Assembly (NCBI RefSeq): GCF_002210095.1
Contig: NZ_AQQR01000029.1
Span: 1 to 44,724, forward strand
Direction: 5' to 3'
Source: Marinibacterium profundimaris
GTDB lineage: Bacteria > Pseudomonadota > Alphaproteobacteria > Rhodobacterales > Rhodobacteraceae
DNA length: 44,724 bases
Shown here: positions 1 to 8,066 of the stretch, piece after piece
Layout of the letters: every line of letters begins with the position of its first letter
Numbering within the stretch: the first letter of the stretch is position 1
Position numbers and translations under genes: made by a program
The notes under the pieces: generated by a model
The model's input: only the letters and a program-made list of their open reading frames with translations
What the model was told of the DNA's origin: nothing
Database searches by the model: none

Positions 1-1737
1 TCCAGTTTCAGGATAGTTGCGCCACACAAAGTGAGGCAGAGCCTGCGGGCGCTCGATATTCAGGCGACCCCAGTGGCCGAACCGTTGCTGGTTGCTGCGG
101 ATATTGTCGCGGGTGCGGACACCACCGCTGGTCGCCCCGTGACCTTCTTGAGCCGAACCTCAAAATGGCATCGGCACCTGAACGACGATGATGGGCATCG
201 GCTTTGGGAGGTGGCGGTCCTGTGCCATCTGCGTGATGCATTCCGAGCTGGTGATATGTGGCTTGCACACTCCCGCAGGTATGGTGATCTCAAAGATGCG
301 CTGGTCCCGGCCGAAGTCGCTCGCGCCACGCCAAGACTGGCCATGCCGTATGAGCCGGAAATCTGGTTGGCAGATCGGAAAGCCCGCCTGGCCGATGGCT
401 TGCAGCGACTGGCCCGCGCTGCCAGGGCCGGTGCGATTCCGGGTGGTTCCATCGAAAACGGTGCCCTCAAAATAGATCGTCTGACAGCCGCTGTCCCCGA
501 AGAGGCCGATGCCATGGTGCTCGATCTTTACAGCCGCCTGCCGGAGATCGGGATCACCGACCTCCTGCTCGAAGTGGATGACGAGATTGGTTTTACCGAG
601 GCCTTCACCCATCTGCGTACGGGCGTTCCATGCAAAGACAGGGTCGGCATGTTGAATGTGATATTGGCTGAAGGGCTGAACCTTGGCCTCAGCAAAATGG
701 CTGGGGCTACGAACACCCATGATTATTTCCAGCTCTCGCGCTTGTCGCGATGGCATGTGGAAAGCGACGCGATGGCACGCGCCTTGGCCATGGTAATCGA
801 AGGTCAATCAGCCTTGCCGATGGCCCGGATTTGGGGCGCAGGGCAGACCGCTTCGAGCGACGGGCAATTCTTTCCCGCCACGCGCCAGGGCGAGGCGATG
901 AACCTGATCAACGCCAAATACGGCCATGAACCCGGTCTAAAAGCCTATACCCATGTCTCCGACCAGTTCGGCCCTTTCGCAACTCAGAACATCCCCGCCA
1001 CTGTGAACGAAGCTCCGTACATTTTGGACGGGTTACTCATGAACGAGACAGGCAAGCGAATAAAGGAGCAATATGCTGACACGGGCGGGTTCACGGATCA
1101 CATCTTCGCGGTCACTGCGTTGCTCTCCTATCGCTTCATTCCCCGCATCCGCGATCTACCGTCCAAACGACTCTATCTCTTCGACCCTGCAGCCGCGCCG
1201 AACGAGCTGCGCGGGCTGATCGGCGGAAAGATCAGGGAGAAGCTGATCGTCGAGAATTGGCCTGACGTACTGCGCGCCGTCGCCACTATGGCGGCGGGTG
1301 TTATGCCACCCAGCCAGCTCTTGCGCAAATTCGCGGCCTATCCGCGCCAGCATGAACTCGCCCAAACGCTGCGTGAAATCGGGCGCATCGAGCGGACGCT
1401 GTTCATCCTCGAATGGTTGCTCGACGCCGATATGCAGCGGCGCGCCCAGATCGGACTGAACAAGGGCGAAGCGCATCATGCATTGAAGAATGCACTGCGC
1501 ATTGGCCGCCAGGGCGAAATCCGGGATCGTACTGCCGAGGGGCAGCACTATCGGATGGCGGGCCTCAACCTCCTCGCCGCGATCATCATCTACTGGAATA
1601 CAAAACACCTCGGCTACGCGGTCAACGCGCGAGAGCGCGACGGTCTCGACTGCAGCCCAGAGCTTCTGGCCCACATCTCCCCCCTCGGATGGGCACATAT
1701 CCTCCTCACAGGAGAATACAGGTGGAAAAATCAGTGA
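1..1737 (+). CDS. tnpA: Tn3-family transposase TnpA, C-terminal part
   Basis: The reading frame is open from the first base, so the 5' end lies outside the window. About 578 residues of a protein that is normally near 1000 are present. The C-terminal DDE transposase region of the Tn3 family is recognisable: WGAGQTASSDGQFF (first acidic residue), the stretch around YADTGGFTDHIF (second), and the ending with IIYWNT and GWAHILLTGEY. Known role: cleavage and strand transfer at the 38-bp ends in replicative transposition. The stop lies 8 bp before a matching 38-bp end, as usual in this family. Activity cannot be judged without the 5' part. Confidence 0.93.
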   Translation, partial: SSFRIVAPHKVRQSLRALDIQATPVAEPLLVAADIVAGADTTAGRPVTFLSRTSKWHRHLNDDDGHRLWEVAVLCHLRDAFRAGDMWLAHSRRYGDLKDALVPAEVARATPRLAMPYEPEIWLADRKARLADGLQRLARAARAGAIPGGSIENGALKIDRLTAAVPEEADAMVLDLYSRLPEIGITDLLLEVDDEIGFTEAFTHLRTGVPCKDRVGMLNVILAEGLNLGLSKMAGATNTHDYFQLSRLSRWHVESDAMARALAMVIEGQSALPMARIWGAGQTASSDGQFFPATRQGEAMNLINAKYGHEPGLKAYTHVSDQFGPFATQNIPATVNEAPYILDGLLMNETGKRIKEQYADTGGFTDHIFAVTALLSYRFIPRIRDLPSKRLYLFDPAAAPNELRGLIGGKIREKLIVENWPDVLRAVATMAAGVMPPSQLLRKFAAYPRQHELAQTLREIGRIERTLFILEWLLDADMQRRAQIGLNKGEAHHALKNALRIGRQGEIRDRTAEGQHYRMAGLNLLAAIIIYWNTKHLGYAVNARERDGLDCSPELLAHISPLGWAHILLTGEYRWKNQ

Positions 1738-1745
1738 CAGCTAAG

Positions 1746-1783
1746 CTTAACGTACGATCCTGCACTCAACCAGAGCAGACCCC
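1746..1783 (+). repeat. Tn3-type 38-bp terminal inverted repeat (transposon right end)
   Basis: Exactly 38 bp, beginning CTTAACGT on the tnpA side and ending CAGACCCC on the outside. This is the inside-to-outside order of Tn3-family ends (outer GGGG, inner TTAAG). It starts 8 bp after the tnpA stop. The element therefore ends at 1783, and the DNA beyond is the target. The repeat lies inside the frame of the leftward qatB-like gene and supplies its last eleven codons and stop. The partner repeat and the 5-bp target duplication would be left of the window. Confidence 0.88.
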
Positions 1784-2517
1784 AACTGGGCCTCGATGCG
1801 CTCGACAGTTCGGACATCCGATGGCATGTTCACGACCCGGGTCCCGATATCGTTGCATATGCGCGCCTCGATCGTGTGTGCGATGTAGAGTTCGAACACC
1901 GTCTGCATCTGATCAGCCGTCAATCCGTCGATCTCGGTTATGCCCGCGTCGGCAAGATCGGCGATTGTCTCAATGAATGCATCTCGAGCGATCCCCTCAT
2001 CGATGGAGCCCCCATCCGGACAGATGAAGTCGGCCAGTCCAGCAAATACTTCCTCGATCGGCCGTCCCGCAAGACCTCCGAGGTCGAGAGAGCGGAGCAC
2101 CTCTCCGATGCCAACATTCCCGACTTGGCCGAGAATGGTCGCGAGCCTCGACGCAGCGCCGCGCGAGCTACCCATGCGCCTCGCTGCCCGCGCCGCACCA
2201 CCGGATGACCTCGACACATATTGCGATACAGCGCGTCCCATGCTCCTCCGGTCATCGCCACCGGAGCGTGCGTACCTGGTGAAGTTTGTTCGAGCGGACG
2301 TGTATCGGTCGGTCTCACCCGGAACCGGTGTCGCGGTCCGCTCCGGTGGCGCGGCCGGCGGAGCGGCGGGATCGTTGCCCGTCGGCGGCGCATCGCTGCC
2401 TGATCCGTCGGATCGCGGATCGCCCGGTGCACCGTCATCAGATCCACCGCCTTCCAACCATGATGGAACAAGTGGCGTTCCACCCGAGGCTCCGCCAAAC
2501 GCGCTGGACGTTCCCAT
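1747..2517 (-). CDS. qatB: QatB-like anti-phage protein, 3' end replaced by Tn3 repeat
   Basis: The N-terminus MGTSSAFGGASGGTPLVPSW has the short Gly/Ser-rich opening ending in PLVPxW that I associate with QatB. An acidic, low-complexity linker follows to about residue 70, then a helical domain. It sits directly after a KAP ATPase gene, as in QatABCD systems. The ATG overlaps the qatA stop (TGATG), so the two are probably coupled; a TTG one codon earlier is less likely. The codons for the last residues (GSALVECRIVR) lie in the Tn3 repeat at 1747-1783, so the native C-terminus is lost. The biochemical role of QatB is not established. Function of this truncated form is doubtful. Confidence 0.72.
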   Translation of the reverse strand: MGTSSAFGGASGGTPLVPSWLEGGGSDDGAPGDPRSDGSGSDAPPTGNDPAAPPAAPPERTATPVPGETDRYTSARTNFTRYARSGGDDRRSMGRAVSQYVSRSSGGAARAARRMGSSRGAASRLATILGQVGNVGIGEVLRSLDLGGLAGRPIEEVFAGLADFICPDGGSIDEGIARDAFIETIADLADAGITEIDGLTADQMQTVFELYIAHTIEARICNDIGTRVVNMPSDVRTVERIEAQLGSALVECRIVR

Positions 2518-4478
2518 CAACAGCCCCCTTTTCGTGTGCGTGCCGCCGCGAGGGCCGCGACTCTCAACGTCGTCGACCCCTCCTCGGACCAGGTCGCGAG
2601 AAGAGCGTCCAAGCGAGCAACGAACTCCGAGCCGCGGATCACCCTATCCCAACCTGAAGCTACCCATGTCCCGCAACGTGCCGAAGGCAGGGATTCGAGA
2701 AGGTCCAAAAGGTTTGTCTGTAAGAAATCGTGGGCTTTGACGAGCACGGTCATGCCGTTCACTCCGGCTGGAGCGGTGTCGAAAGAGTCACTGGCGACGA
2801 TACGCGCTCTCAGTTCTTCGAACACTTGGCCTGCTTCGGCTGGCGCGAGCTGCCGAAGTTCCGTCTCGTAGGCTTGAACACTCAGCTTCGACCCCATCAA
2901 TCTCTCGACCACAGCACCAAGTCTGCCGAGCACAGATACGGCGCCGAAGTAATCTTTCCTGTCTTTTGCGACAAAGAGATAGGGCCTTAGATCGATCGCA
3001 CCGAGGTTCGGCGGCATACTCGCCCAATCCCGGATAGCCTCCGACCCTCGCCATTCCGACAAGACAGCGCTCTCGTTCGGTTCCGTATCCTTTGGTTTGG
3101 TTTTGACATCATCCAGATCGGTGACTTTTGGGCGGTCTCCACGCTTTTTGTTCGGTTTGGACCTAGCCTCAGTCGGATCTTCGAGAGCCGCCAAGTCCTC
3201 GCAATGTCCGTTTGGGTGTTTCGCTGCCGCCGAGGCGATCTGATCGAACATGCGGGACATGAAGCGCTCGGCGAGCATCAGTTTCGCCAAGACAGGAAGC
3301 TTGACATCGTCACCGAATCCGCGAGCTCGCGCTGTCTGGTTCCTGAGAAGAAGCGTGTTCAGGAAGCGCTTGATCTGACGTGGGTTGCCTTGCGTACCGC
3401 TAGCCAGAATTTGGCCGATCTGATCACTTAATGTGAGCGCGTTTGAAACGCTGGCAGCCTTGGCGCCAAGGGCGTCACGGACAGTGGCCGCTGAGAGCCC
3501 GGTCGAGAGCCACGGCTTTGCGAGATGCTGGCGAGCCACTTTGATCAGCTTCTGGTATTCAGTGTCCTCTTCCCCTAGCTCCGCCCCCACGAGCAAGAGC
3601 GTCACATAGATTCGAGTTTCCGTCTCCCCCAGGGAGGGGATCCTGAACGGCACCTGGATGAGTTTCTCAAGATAGTTTCGCGCATAGTCCCTTGGTCCGG
3701 TCGTGTCGGGCAACTCCGGGAAATGCTTACGCACCGAATACTCGATCATCGCTTCATCGGCAGCAACCACGAAAGCAGTGTGTTCAGTGAAAACGAACAG
3801 CCGAACTGCCTCCAGCGTTTCGATCGCGACTTCAGGCAGGCACCTGTCGAGATCGTCGATCAGAACGACGAGTTGATCGACACCCGCCTTGTTGAGTAGA
3901 TTTCTGAAAGCCTTCCGGAACTCACTGATTTCTTCAGTAAGCCGTTTCGAGTCATCTGGCTTCAGTAGGCCCGACATCCCAGCGATGGCGGCCTCATAGT
4001 TTTCACGAGTGAGCAATTCACCTGGCTCACCTATAGCCTTCTTCACAGAACCAACGACCGCGTCGATGTGCTCGGGCAGCGGAACTCCCGACAATGCTGT
4101 GAAAGCAAGACCTCCTCCTCGCCGGGCAACCTTGAGCCAATCGATGCGTTTGAAGATATTCTTAACCGCTTCACCCGCATTTGTTGCAAGCGACCGTTCG
4201 GCAACAAGCTCTGTGACAATGCCCTCGATCAGCGCGATCTTTGCATCCTCGAACCCCTGGAATCGCCAACCATTGAATTTCACGCAGAGAACGTCTGGGG
4301 TCGGCGATAGAGATGCCTCGATCATCTCCAAGATGCTGCTCTTTCCTGCTCCCCAATCACCATGGACACCGATCGTGATCGCCTGCTCTGGACGCTCCCG
4401 CAGCAACTCGGTGATCGTGCGCGCGATGGCCTCGTTGTTCAGCAGATCGACGCTTGTCTCGTTGTCGGGTAGAATCAT
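2517..4478 (-). CDS. qatA: KAP-family P-loop NTPase, QatA-like
   Basis: 653 residues. Walker A GDWGAGKSS is at about 40-48, close to the N-terminus, and Walker B VVLIDDLDRC at about 204-213. A second conserved block, GNPRQIKRFLNTLLL, follows; this layout is typical of KAP NTPases. There is a hydrophobic patch around 120-135 but no clear pair of membrane helices. A charged Lys/Asp-rich insertion lies around residues 430-470. In Qat systems the KAP ATPase is QatA and acts with QatB, QatC (QueC-like) and QatD (TatD-like). The start overlaps the upstream RES stop (ATGA) and the stop overlaps the qatB start, so this is one transcript. The KAP assignment is firm; the Qat assignment rests on the qatB neighbour. 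Confidence 0.85.
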   Translation of the reverse strand: MILPDNETSVDLLNNEAIARTITELLRERPEQAITIGVHGDWGAGKSSILEMIEASLSPTPDVLCVKFNGWRFQGFEDAKIALIEGIVTELVAERSLATNAGEAVKNIFKRIDWLKVARRGGGLAFTALSGVPLPEHIDAVVGSVKKAIGEPGELLTRENYEAAIAGMSGLLKPDDSKRLTEEISEFRKAFRNLLNKAGVDQLVVLIDDLDRCLPEVAIETLEAVRLFVFTEHTAFVVAADEAMIEYSVRKHFPELPDTTGPRDYARNYLEKLIQVPFRIPSLGETETRIYVTLLLVGAELGEEDTEYQKLIKVARQHLAKPWLSTGLSAATVRDALGAKAASVSNALTLSDQIGQILASGTQGNPRQIKRFLNTLLLRNQTARARGFGDDVKLPVLAKLMLAERFMSRMFDQIASAAAKHPNGHCEDLAALEDPTEARSKPNKKRGDRPKVTDLDDVKTKPKDTEPNESAVLSEWRGSEAIRDWASMPPNLGAIDLRPYLFVAKDRKDYFGAVSVLGRLGAVVERLMGSKLSVQAYETELRQLAPAEAGQVFEELRARIVASDSFDTAPAGVNGMTVLVKAHDFLQTNLLDLLESLPSARCGTWVASGWDRVIRGSEFVARLDALLATWSEEGSTTLRVAALAAARTRKGGC

Positions 4479-5023
4479 TTCGCCCAGTCCACGACGCCAT
4501 GATCTTCTAAAGTGGACTCGGGCAGTGATCTCACCTTGTCGCAGAAGACGATTGCATTCCTTGCGTCAGATCGCGCGGACGGGACAATTAGGCCATCGAA
4601 ATCTAGAAAATGTGCGACTTCCCCAATTTCCTGGGTACGGGGATACTCGTCATTCTTTTGCTCATAGGAAAGACGACCGAACGTTTCCGTGTTCAGCCCG
4701 ACCCTGGAAAGTGCTTCCAGATCCAGAAACTGAAGCGCACGCCCAAGTGAAAGTCCAATCTCAAACATGCGATACTTGACCTTGCTCGGCATGACCGGTT
4801 GGCCGCGCATCAGATGAAATCGCATCTCTTCCAGAGCACCTGATCGAGCCAAGGATGTATAGAGCACATCGAACGTCCCGTCGTCCCACCGACCACCGGA
4901 CGCGCTGCAAATCAGCGGATCGCGCCCGTCGCGCACCAGCCGCCAAACGTTCCCTTCGAAAACGACGGGATCGATCGCCTCAATCGCGTCAATCAGCCGG
5001 TTGTCGCGTCGAGCTTTAACCAT
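4475..5023 (-). CDS. RES-domain toxin (NAD+-degrading family)
   Basis: 182 residues with the RES-domain arrangement: VWRLV, then GGRW, then LYTSLARSGALEE and a distal LDFDGLIVPSARS. RES toxins that have been studied deplete NAD+ by phosphorolysis or hydrolysis. The antitoxin gene ends 9 bp upstream, the normal Xre-then-RES order. The stop overlaps the qatA start (ATGA), which ties the toxin gene into the defence operon. Whether it acts as a stability module or as an effector of the larger locus is open. Its sequence differs strongly from the second RES protein at 18048-18749. Confidence 0.82.
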   Translation of the reverse strand: MVKARRDNRLIDAIEAIDPVVFEGNVWRLVRDGRDPLICSASGGRWDDGTFDVLYTSLARSGALEEMRFHLMRGQPVMPSKVKYRMFEIGLSLGRALQFLDLEALSRVGLNTETFGRLSYEQKNDEYPRTQEIGEVAHFLDFDGLIVPSARSDARNAIVFCDKVRSLPESTLEDHGVVDWAK

Positions 5024-5032
5024 TTATTGGAC

Positions 5033-5371
5033 CTACACATAGACATCATTGTCCAGCCGGTCGATGACGGCCAGTACTTCGAGCGAGCGATCATTGTGAA
5101 TGAGGTCCATAGCGCGCTCGCCTCCGAGTTGTGGGTGCCGCGCATAGAGCCAGGCACGAACCTCGTCCGGTGTGTAATATTCATTGAGACGGCCGACGAT
5201 GTAATAGAGGTCGGACAGAATCAATTCGTTCTTTGGTTGCGGCTTGATATCACCGGCCTTCCAACGCGATACCGTCGCCTTGGAGACATCCGTAATATTT
5301 GCGATATCGGTTCCTTTCAGACCCCCGATGTCGGCAAGTTCGCCGATGTAGCGTGACACTGCACTTTGCAT
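5033..5371 (-). CDS. Xre/MbcA/ParS-type antitoxin of RES toxin
   Basis: 112 residues. The N-terminal helix-turn-helix runs over about residues 16-40 (GLKGTDIANITDVSKATVSRW). A C-terminal toxin-binding type domain follows, including YTPDEVRAWLYARHPQLGGERAMDLI, typical of Xre/MbcA/ParS antitoxins. It neutralises the RES toxin encoded next and usually represses its own promoter. Here there is no room for a promoter directly upstream, because the 444-aa gene ends 3 bp before. Autoregulation, if any, would act on the operon promoter near 6740-6768, which carries a dyad. Confidence 0.85.
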   Translation of the reverse strand: MQSAVSRYIGELADIGGLKGTDIANITDVSKATVSRWKAGDIKPQPKNELILSDLYYIVGRLNEYYTPDEVRAWLYARHPQLGGERAMDLIHNDRSLEVLAVIDRLDNDVYV

Positions 5372-5374
5372 TTC

Positions 5375-6709
5375 TTACCTCTGATCACCCCGCCGCAGGG
5401 CCGTGTCGACATTGAAGTCGCAAGCCCGAACACGCGGGGACTCCATTCCGCGCTCCTCATGGAGCTTTTCAAGCGCATCTGCAACCTTGCCCATCGTCTC
5501 TGCATGCGCCCGAGTCCGCTTGAGCAAACTCGTCAGGTCGATGCCCGCCGCCTGAGCTTGAGCCTCAGTGGGCTTAAGGAAGCTGACATCTTTTGCGCGA
5601 CGCTCGGCATCCGCCATCGTCTTTGACAAGAAATGCCCTGCTCGGTTGAGGTCCGGTACGGACTGAAGCGCTTCTTGCGAGCGCACCAAATGAAGAGCCT
5701 GAATCTGCTTTCGAGTTCTTACCATTTCTTCAACGCTGGAAACGGTTACAAACTCGCTTTGCAGAAGCAGCTTCCGCCCGCCACGAGACTTGGCAAGCAA
5801 TTCGAACTCGTTGGCATAGAAACCCCTGCCAAGACCCGGAACCTGCACAATGCGCGGCCGAGCAAATCTTGCATCGGGATCTGGCTCTTCCGGCGTCTTG
5901 TGCCAATCCCGAGCGTTGAACTGATCCAACTCGAGTATCCCGCTCGCGGACCCAGAAGCGACGCCAAATGCTTCTGTAGCCTCAGAGTTCAAACCAGAGC
6001 AGTAGTCGAGGATCACGGGCTTCCCGATATTGTGGAAACCGCTGAGCATCCGGATCAAAGAACGAACCTTTTGTGGACCGGGTTCTTTCCCTAGGCCGGA
6101 AAGGCGCATCCAGACAGCATCGACAGGCAGTATCGAAAGTGTTTCCGCTAGTGCCTTCCGCGACGTGGAATCCACCAATCCTTGGACGCTTTGTATTACC
6201 GGATAGTCGATCCGGATTCGGCCTCCGCCCAAGCGATCAAGCGCCGCTCGAAGAGCCGAGCAAGAGGCTGCGTCCACCTTGAGCCAGCCGTCGAAGCTGG
6301 GATCGCCCAAGAAATGACTCGGGGCAAGCACGCGGTCCGCGCCGACCGCAACTGCCATTTCTGCGATGCGCTCAATGATCTCCGTGGTGAAATCGTCCGG
6401 CCCCAAAGGCGACATCGGGACCTCAGTCAACCAAGCAGAATTGCGTACAAACGTCCCATGTCGCGCCGGGCTCGACAGCTCGGCCGCTCCAGTGTCGATC
6501 GTTATCTCCACACCCTCTGCTTTCAGCTCTTTTGCGAGAGCGGTCTGCCGATTGAGGCGTCCGGCATCGAAGACGACTCGCGAAGCTGGCAGACCTCCGG
6601 ATGCAAACATCTCGGCAAACTTGTTGTGAGAGTCTCCGACACGGAAGAACTGCGCCAACGGCGAACGCAGCCGTTGGCCTTTCGGAAATGGGACGACAAC
6701 CTTGGTCAT
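5375..6709 (-). CDS. Unrecognised 444-aa protein, first gene of the Qat/RES operon
   Basis: I do not recognise the family. The protein is soluble-looking, without signal peptide or membrane helices. Alternating hydrophobic beta strands and helices (RVVFDAG, VEITIDTG, DRVLAPSHFLGD, IRIDYPVIQSVQG, DAVWMRLSGLG, KPVILDYCSGLNSEA, GILELDQF) resemble a TIM barrel, with Asp and His near strand ends. A helical, charged C-terminal third follows from about residue 320. It starts 31 bp downstream of a strong-looking promoter and ends 3 bp before the xre start, so it is co-transcribed with the toxin-antitoxin and qat genes. A base-modifying or nuclease-like barrel is a guess only. Confidence 0.75.
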   Translation of the reverse strand: MTKVVVPFPKGQRLRSPLAQFFRVGDSHNKFAEMFASGGLPASRVVFDAGRLNRQTALAKELKAEGVEITIDTGAAELSSPARHGTFVRNSAWLTEVPMSPLGPDDFTTEIIERIAEMAVAVGADRVLAPSHFLGDPSFDGWLKVDAASCSALRAALDRLGGGRIRIDYPVIQSVQGLVDSTSRKALAETLSILPVDAVWMRLSGLGKEPGPQKVRSLIRMLSGFHNIGKPVILDYCSGLNSEATEAFGVASGSASGILELDQFNARDWHKTPEEPDPDARFARPRIVQVPGLGRGFYANEFELLAKSRGGRKLLLQSEFVTVSSVEEMVRTRKQIQALHLVRSQEALQSVPDLNRAGHFLSKTMADAERRAKDVSFLKPTEAQAQAAGIDLTSLLKRTRAHAETMGKVADALEKLHEERGMESPRVRACDFNVDTALRRGDQR

Positions 6710-6726
6710 GGCGCTGGTTCCATATT

Positions 6727-6753
6727 GGTTTCACCGATCAATATAGTGAAACC
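6727..6753. promoter_or_regulatory. Operator-like dyad over the -10 region
   Basis: Perfect 8-bp arms GGTTTCAC (6727-6734) and GTGAAACC (6746-6753) are separated by 11 bp. The dyad straddles the -10 box, so a bound dimer would block transcription. The Xre antitoxin encoded in the same operon is the obvious candidate repressor; this is inference. Confidence 0.6.
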
Positions 6754-6768
6754 GTTACGGAACGTCAA
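6740..6768 (-). promoter_or_regulatory. Sigma-70-type promoter of the 444aa-xre-res-qat operon
   Basis: On the minus strand TTGACG (6763-6768) is separated by exactly 17 bp from TATATT (6740-6745). The predicted transcription start is about 25 bp before the ATG at 6709. This is one of the best promoter matches in the window, and no other start fits the downstream operon. Confidence 0.7.
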
Positions 6769-6778
6769 TCCTTGGAGT

Positions 6779-7048
6779 TCATCCCTCAAGCAACCGATAC
6801 CCACGCCGCTTCTTCGTCGCCGACAGCTTCATCAGAGCGTTGACTGCCCTGCCCTCGTCATCATGCTGCTCGACCAGCATCTGGCCGCGGTAGCCGATCC
6901 GACCCCACTCCCGCACCAGGCTCACGCCGCCAAACAGGTCAGGCTGAACGCTCATCCTGTAAAACCGCCGCATGTTAAGAGACAGGTCGATCCGCTTGAG
7001 ATCGACTGTGGTCGGAAACACCTCCAATTGCTTCGATTCATCGAACAT
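6779..7048 (-). CDS. WGR-domain protein
   Basis: 89 residues, essentially a lone WGR domain: MRRFYRMSVQPDLFGGVSLVREWGRIGYRGQ followed by a helix with a KKRRGYRL end. In larger proteins such as PARPs and bacterial MolR this module contacts nucleic acid. Stand-alone copies are common on alphaproteobacterial plasmids without known function. The ATG at 7048 is chosen because AAGGTG lies about 8 bp upstream; an earlier in-frame ATG at 7102 adds residues unlike the family. The DUF2493 gene upstream has its own terminator. Confidence 0.85.
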   Translation of the reverse strand: MFDESKQLEVFPTTVDLKRIDLSLNMRRFYRMSVQPDLFGGVSLVREWGRIGYRGQMLVEQHDDEGRAVNALMKLSATKKRRGYRLLEG

Positions 7049-7127
7049 CTTGCGGTCACCTTGTCTGCGACAACAATACCAAGTGTATGTACGTGTTTCC
7101 ACAATGTTCTATCCCGAAAGCAAAGAG

Positions 7128-7143
7128 GGGGGCTCACGCCCCC
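7128..7143 (-). terminator. Terminator overlapping the stop of the DUF2493 gene
   Basis: On the minus strand GGGGGC, a GTGA loop and GCCCCC form a 6-bp G/C stem followed by the T-rich TCTTTGCTTTC. The TGA stop of the DUF2493 gene (7134-7136) lies in the loop, so translation runs into the hairpin. Confidence 0.6.
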
Positions 7144-8066
7144 TTCTCGAACTTCATGACCGGGATGCCAAGCTTCTTGGCCTTGTCGGCGAGGTTTTCC
7201 TGGATACCGGTTCCGGGGAAGACAAGGACCCCGACCGGGAGCACATCCAGCATCGCGTCGTTGCGCTTGAAGGGCGCGGCCTTGGCGTGCTTGGTCCAGT
7301 CGGGCTTGAAGGCCACCTGCGTCACGCCCCGGGCTTCGGCCCATTTGGCGGCGATGAGCTCTGCGCCCTTCGGGCTGCCACCGTGCAGGAGGACCATGTC
7401 GGGATACTTGGTCCGGACCTGGTCGAGCTTGCCCCAGATCAGGCGGTGATCGTTGAAATCGGTCCCGCCGGTGAGGGCGACCTTGGGGCCTGCGGGAAGC
7501 ATTACCTCGGTCTCGGCGCGGCGCTTGGCGGCCAGGAAGTCGCGGCTGTCGATCAGGGCGGCGGTCATGTGCTGGCGGTTCACCATCGAGCCGGTGCGGG
7601 GGCGCCAGGTCGATCCCGTGTGATGGACGAACTCGGTGGCGGCGTGATCGCGCATCATGTCCATGCAGTTGCGCCGTTCAACGAGAGTCAGGCCTTCGGC
7701 CGTCAGGCGCTCGAGTTCGACGGACTTCACTTCGGAGCCGTCCTGCTCGCGCTGGAGGCGGCGCTGCGCCTGCTCGTTCTCATCGAGCGTCCGCTCGATC
7801 CTGGCCGTGGCGCGGTGGAAGAGGTTGACCTGGCCCCAGAGCACCTCTTCGAGGTCGGGTTCCATACGGGTGTCTTCCAGGGTCGCGACGAGGGCGTCGA
7901 AGATGTCGGCGACGGCGACGGCGAGGCGCTGCCCATCGGGCATCGGGCGCGGATCGGGCTCGTCAAAGGGGCGATAGCCGTAGAGCTGGAGCTCGTCGAG
8001 CGCATGGGCGGTCTGGGATGCGCTATGGGCGGGTTCATACGCGTCGTCGTGGGTATGGATCGTCAT
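7134..8066 (-). CDS. DUF2493 (SLOG/YspA-like) domain protein
   Basis: About 310 residues. The C-terminal 120 residues hold the DUF2493 Rossmann-like domain: KVALTGGTDFNDHRLIWGKLD, then MVLLHGGSPKGAELIAAKWAE, ending with GVLVFPGTGIQENLADKAKKLGIPV. SLOG-superfamily domains bind nucleotide-derived ligands; no function is established for this group. The N-terminal 170 residues are helical and charged. ATG 8066 is preferred over 8105 because GGAGG lies about 11 bp upstream. The first codons are part of the long inverted repeat at 8056-8405. Confidence 0.85.
   Translation of the reverse strand: MTIHTHDDAYEPAHSASQTAHALDELQLYGYRPFDEPDPRPMPDGQRLAVAVADIFDALVATLEDTRMEPDLEEVLWGQVNLFHRATARIERTLDENEQAQRRLQREQDGSEVKSVELERLTAEGLTLVERRNCMDMMRDHAATEFVHHTGSTWRPRTGSMVNRQHMTAALIDSRDFLAAKRRAETEVMLPAGPKVALTGGTDFNDHRLIWGKLDQVRTKYPDMVLLHGGSPKGAELIAAKWAEARGVTQVAFKPDWTKHAKAAPFKRNDAMLDVLPVGVLVFPGTGIQENLADKAKKLGIPVMKFEKGA

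Larger units (their letters stand above)
1..1783. mobile_element. Tn3-family transposon, right portion
   Basis: This contains the 3' part of tnpA and the right terminal repeat. Resolvase, cargo and left end are not in the window. The insertion interrupts the qatB-like gene, and anything once downstream of qatB lies beyond the other end of the transposon or has been deleted. Confidence 0.88.

Noticed and set aside
1747-1783. Reading the last eleven QatB residues as a natural C-terminus
   Set aside because: These bases are the Tn3 terminal repeat.
1-6768. A complete QatABCD system
   Set aside because: No QueC-like or TatD-like gene is present anywhere in the window.
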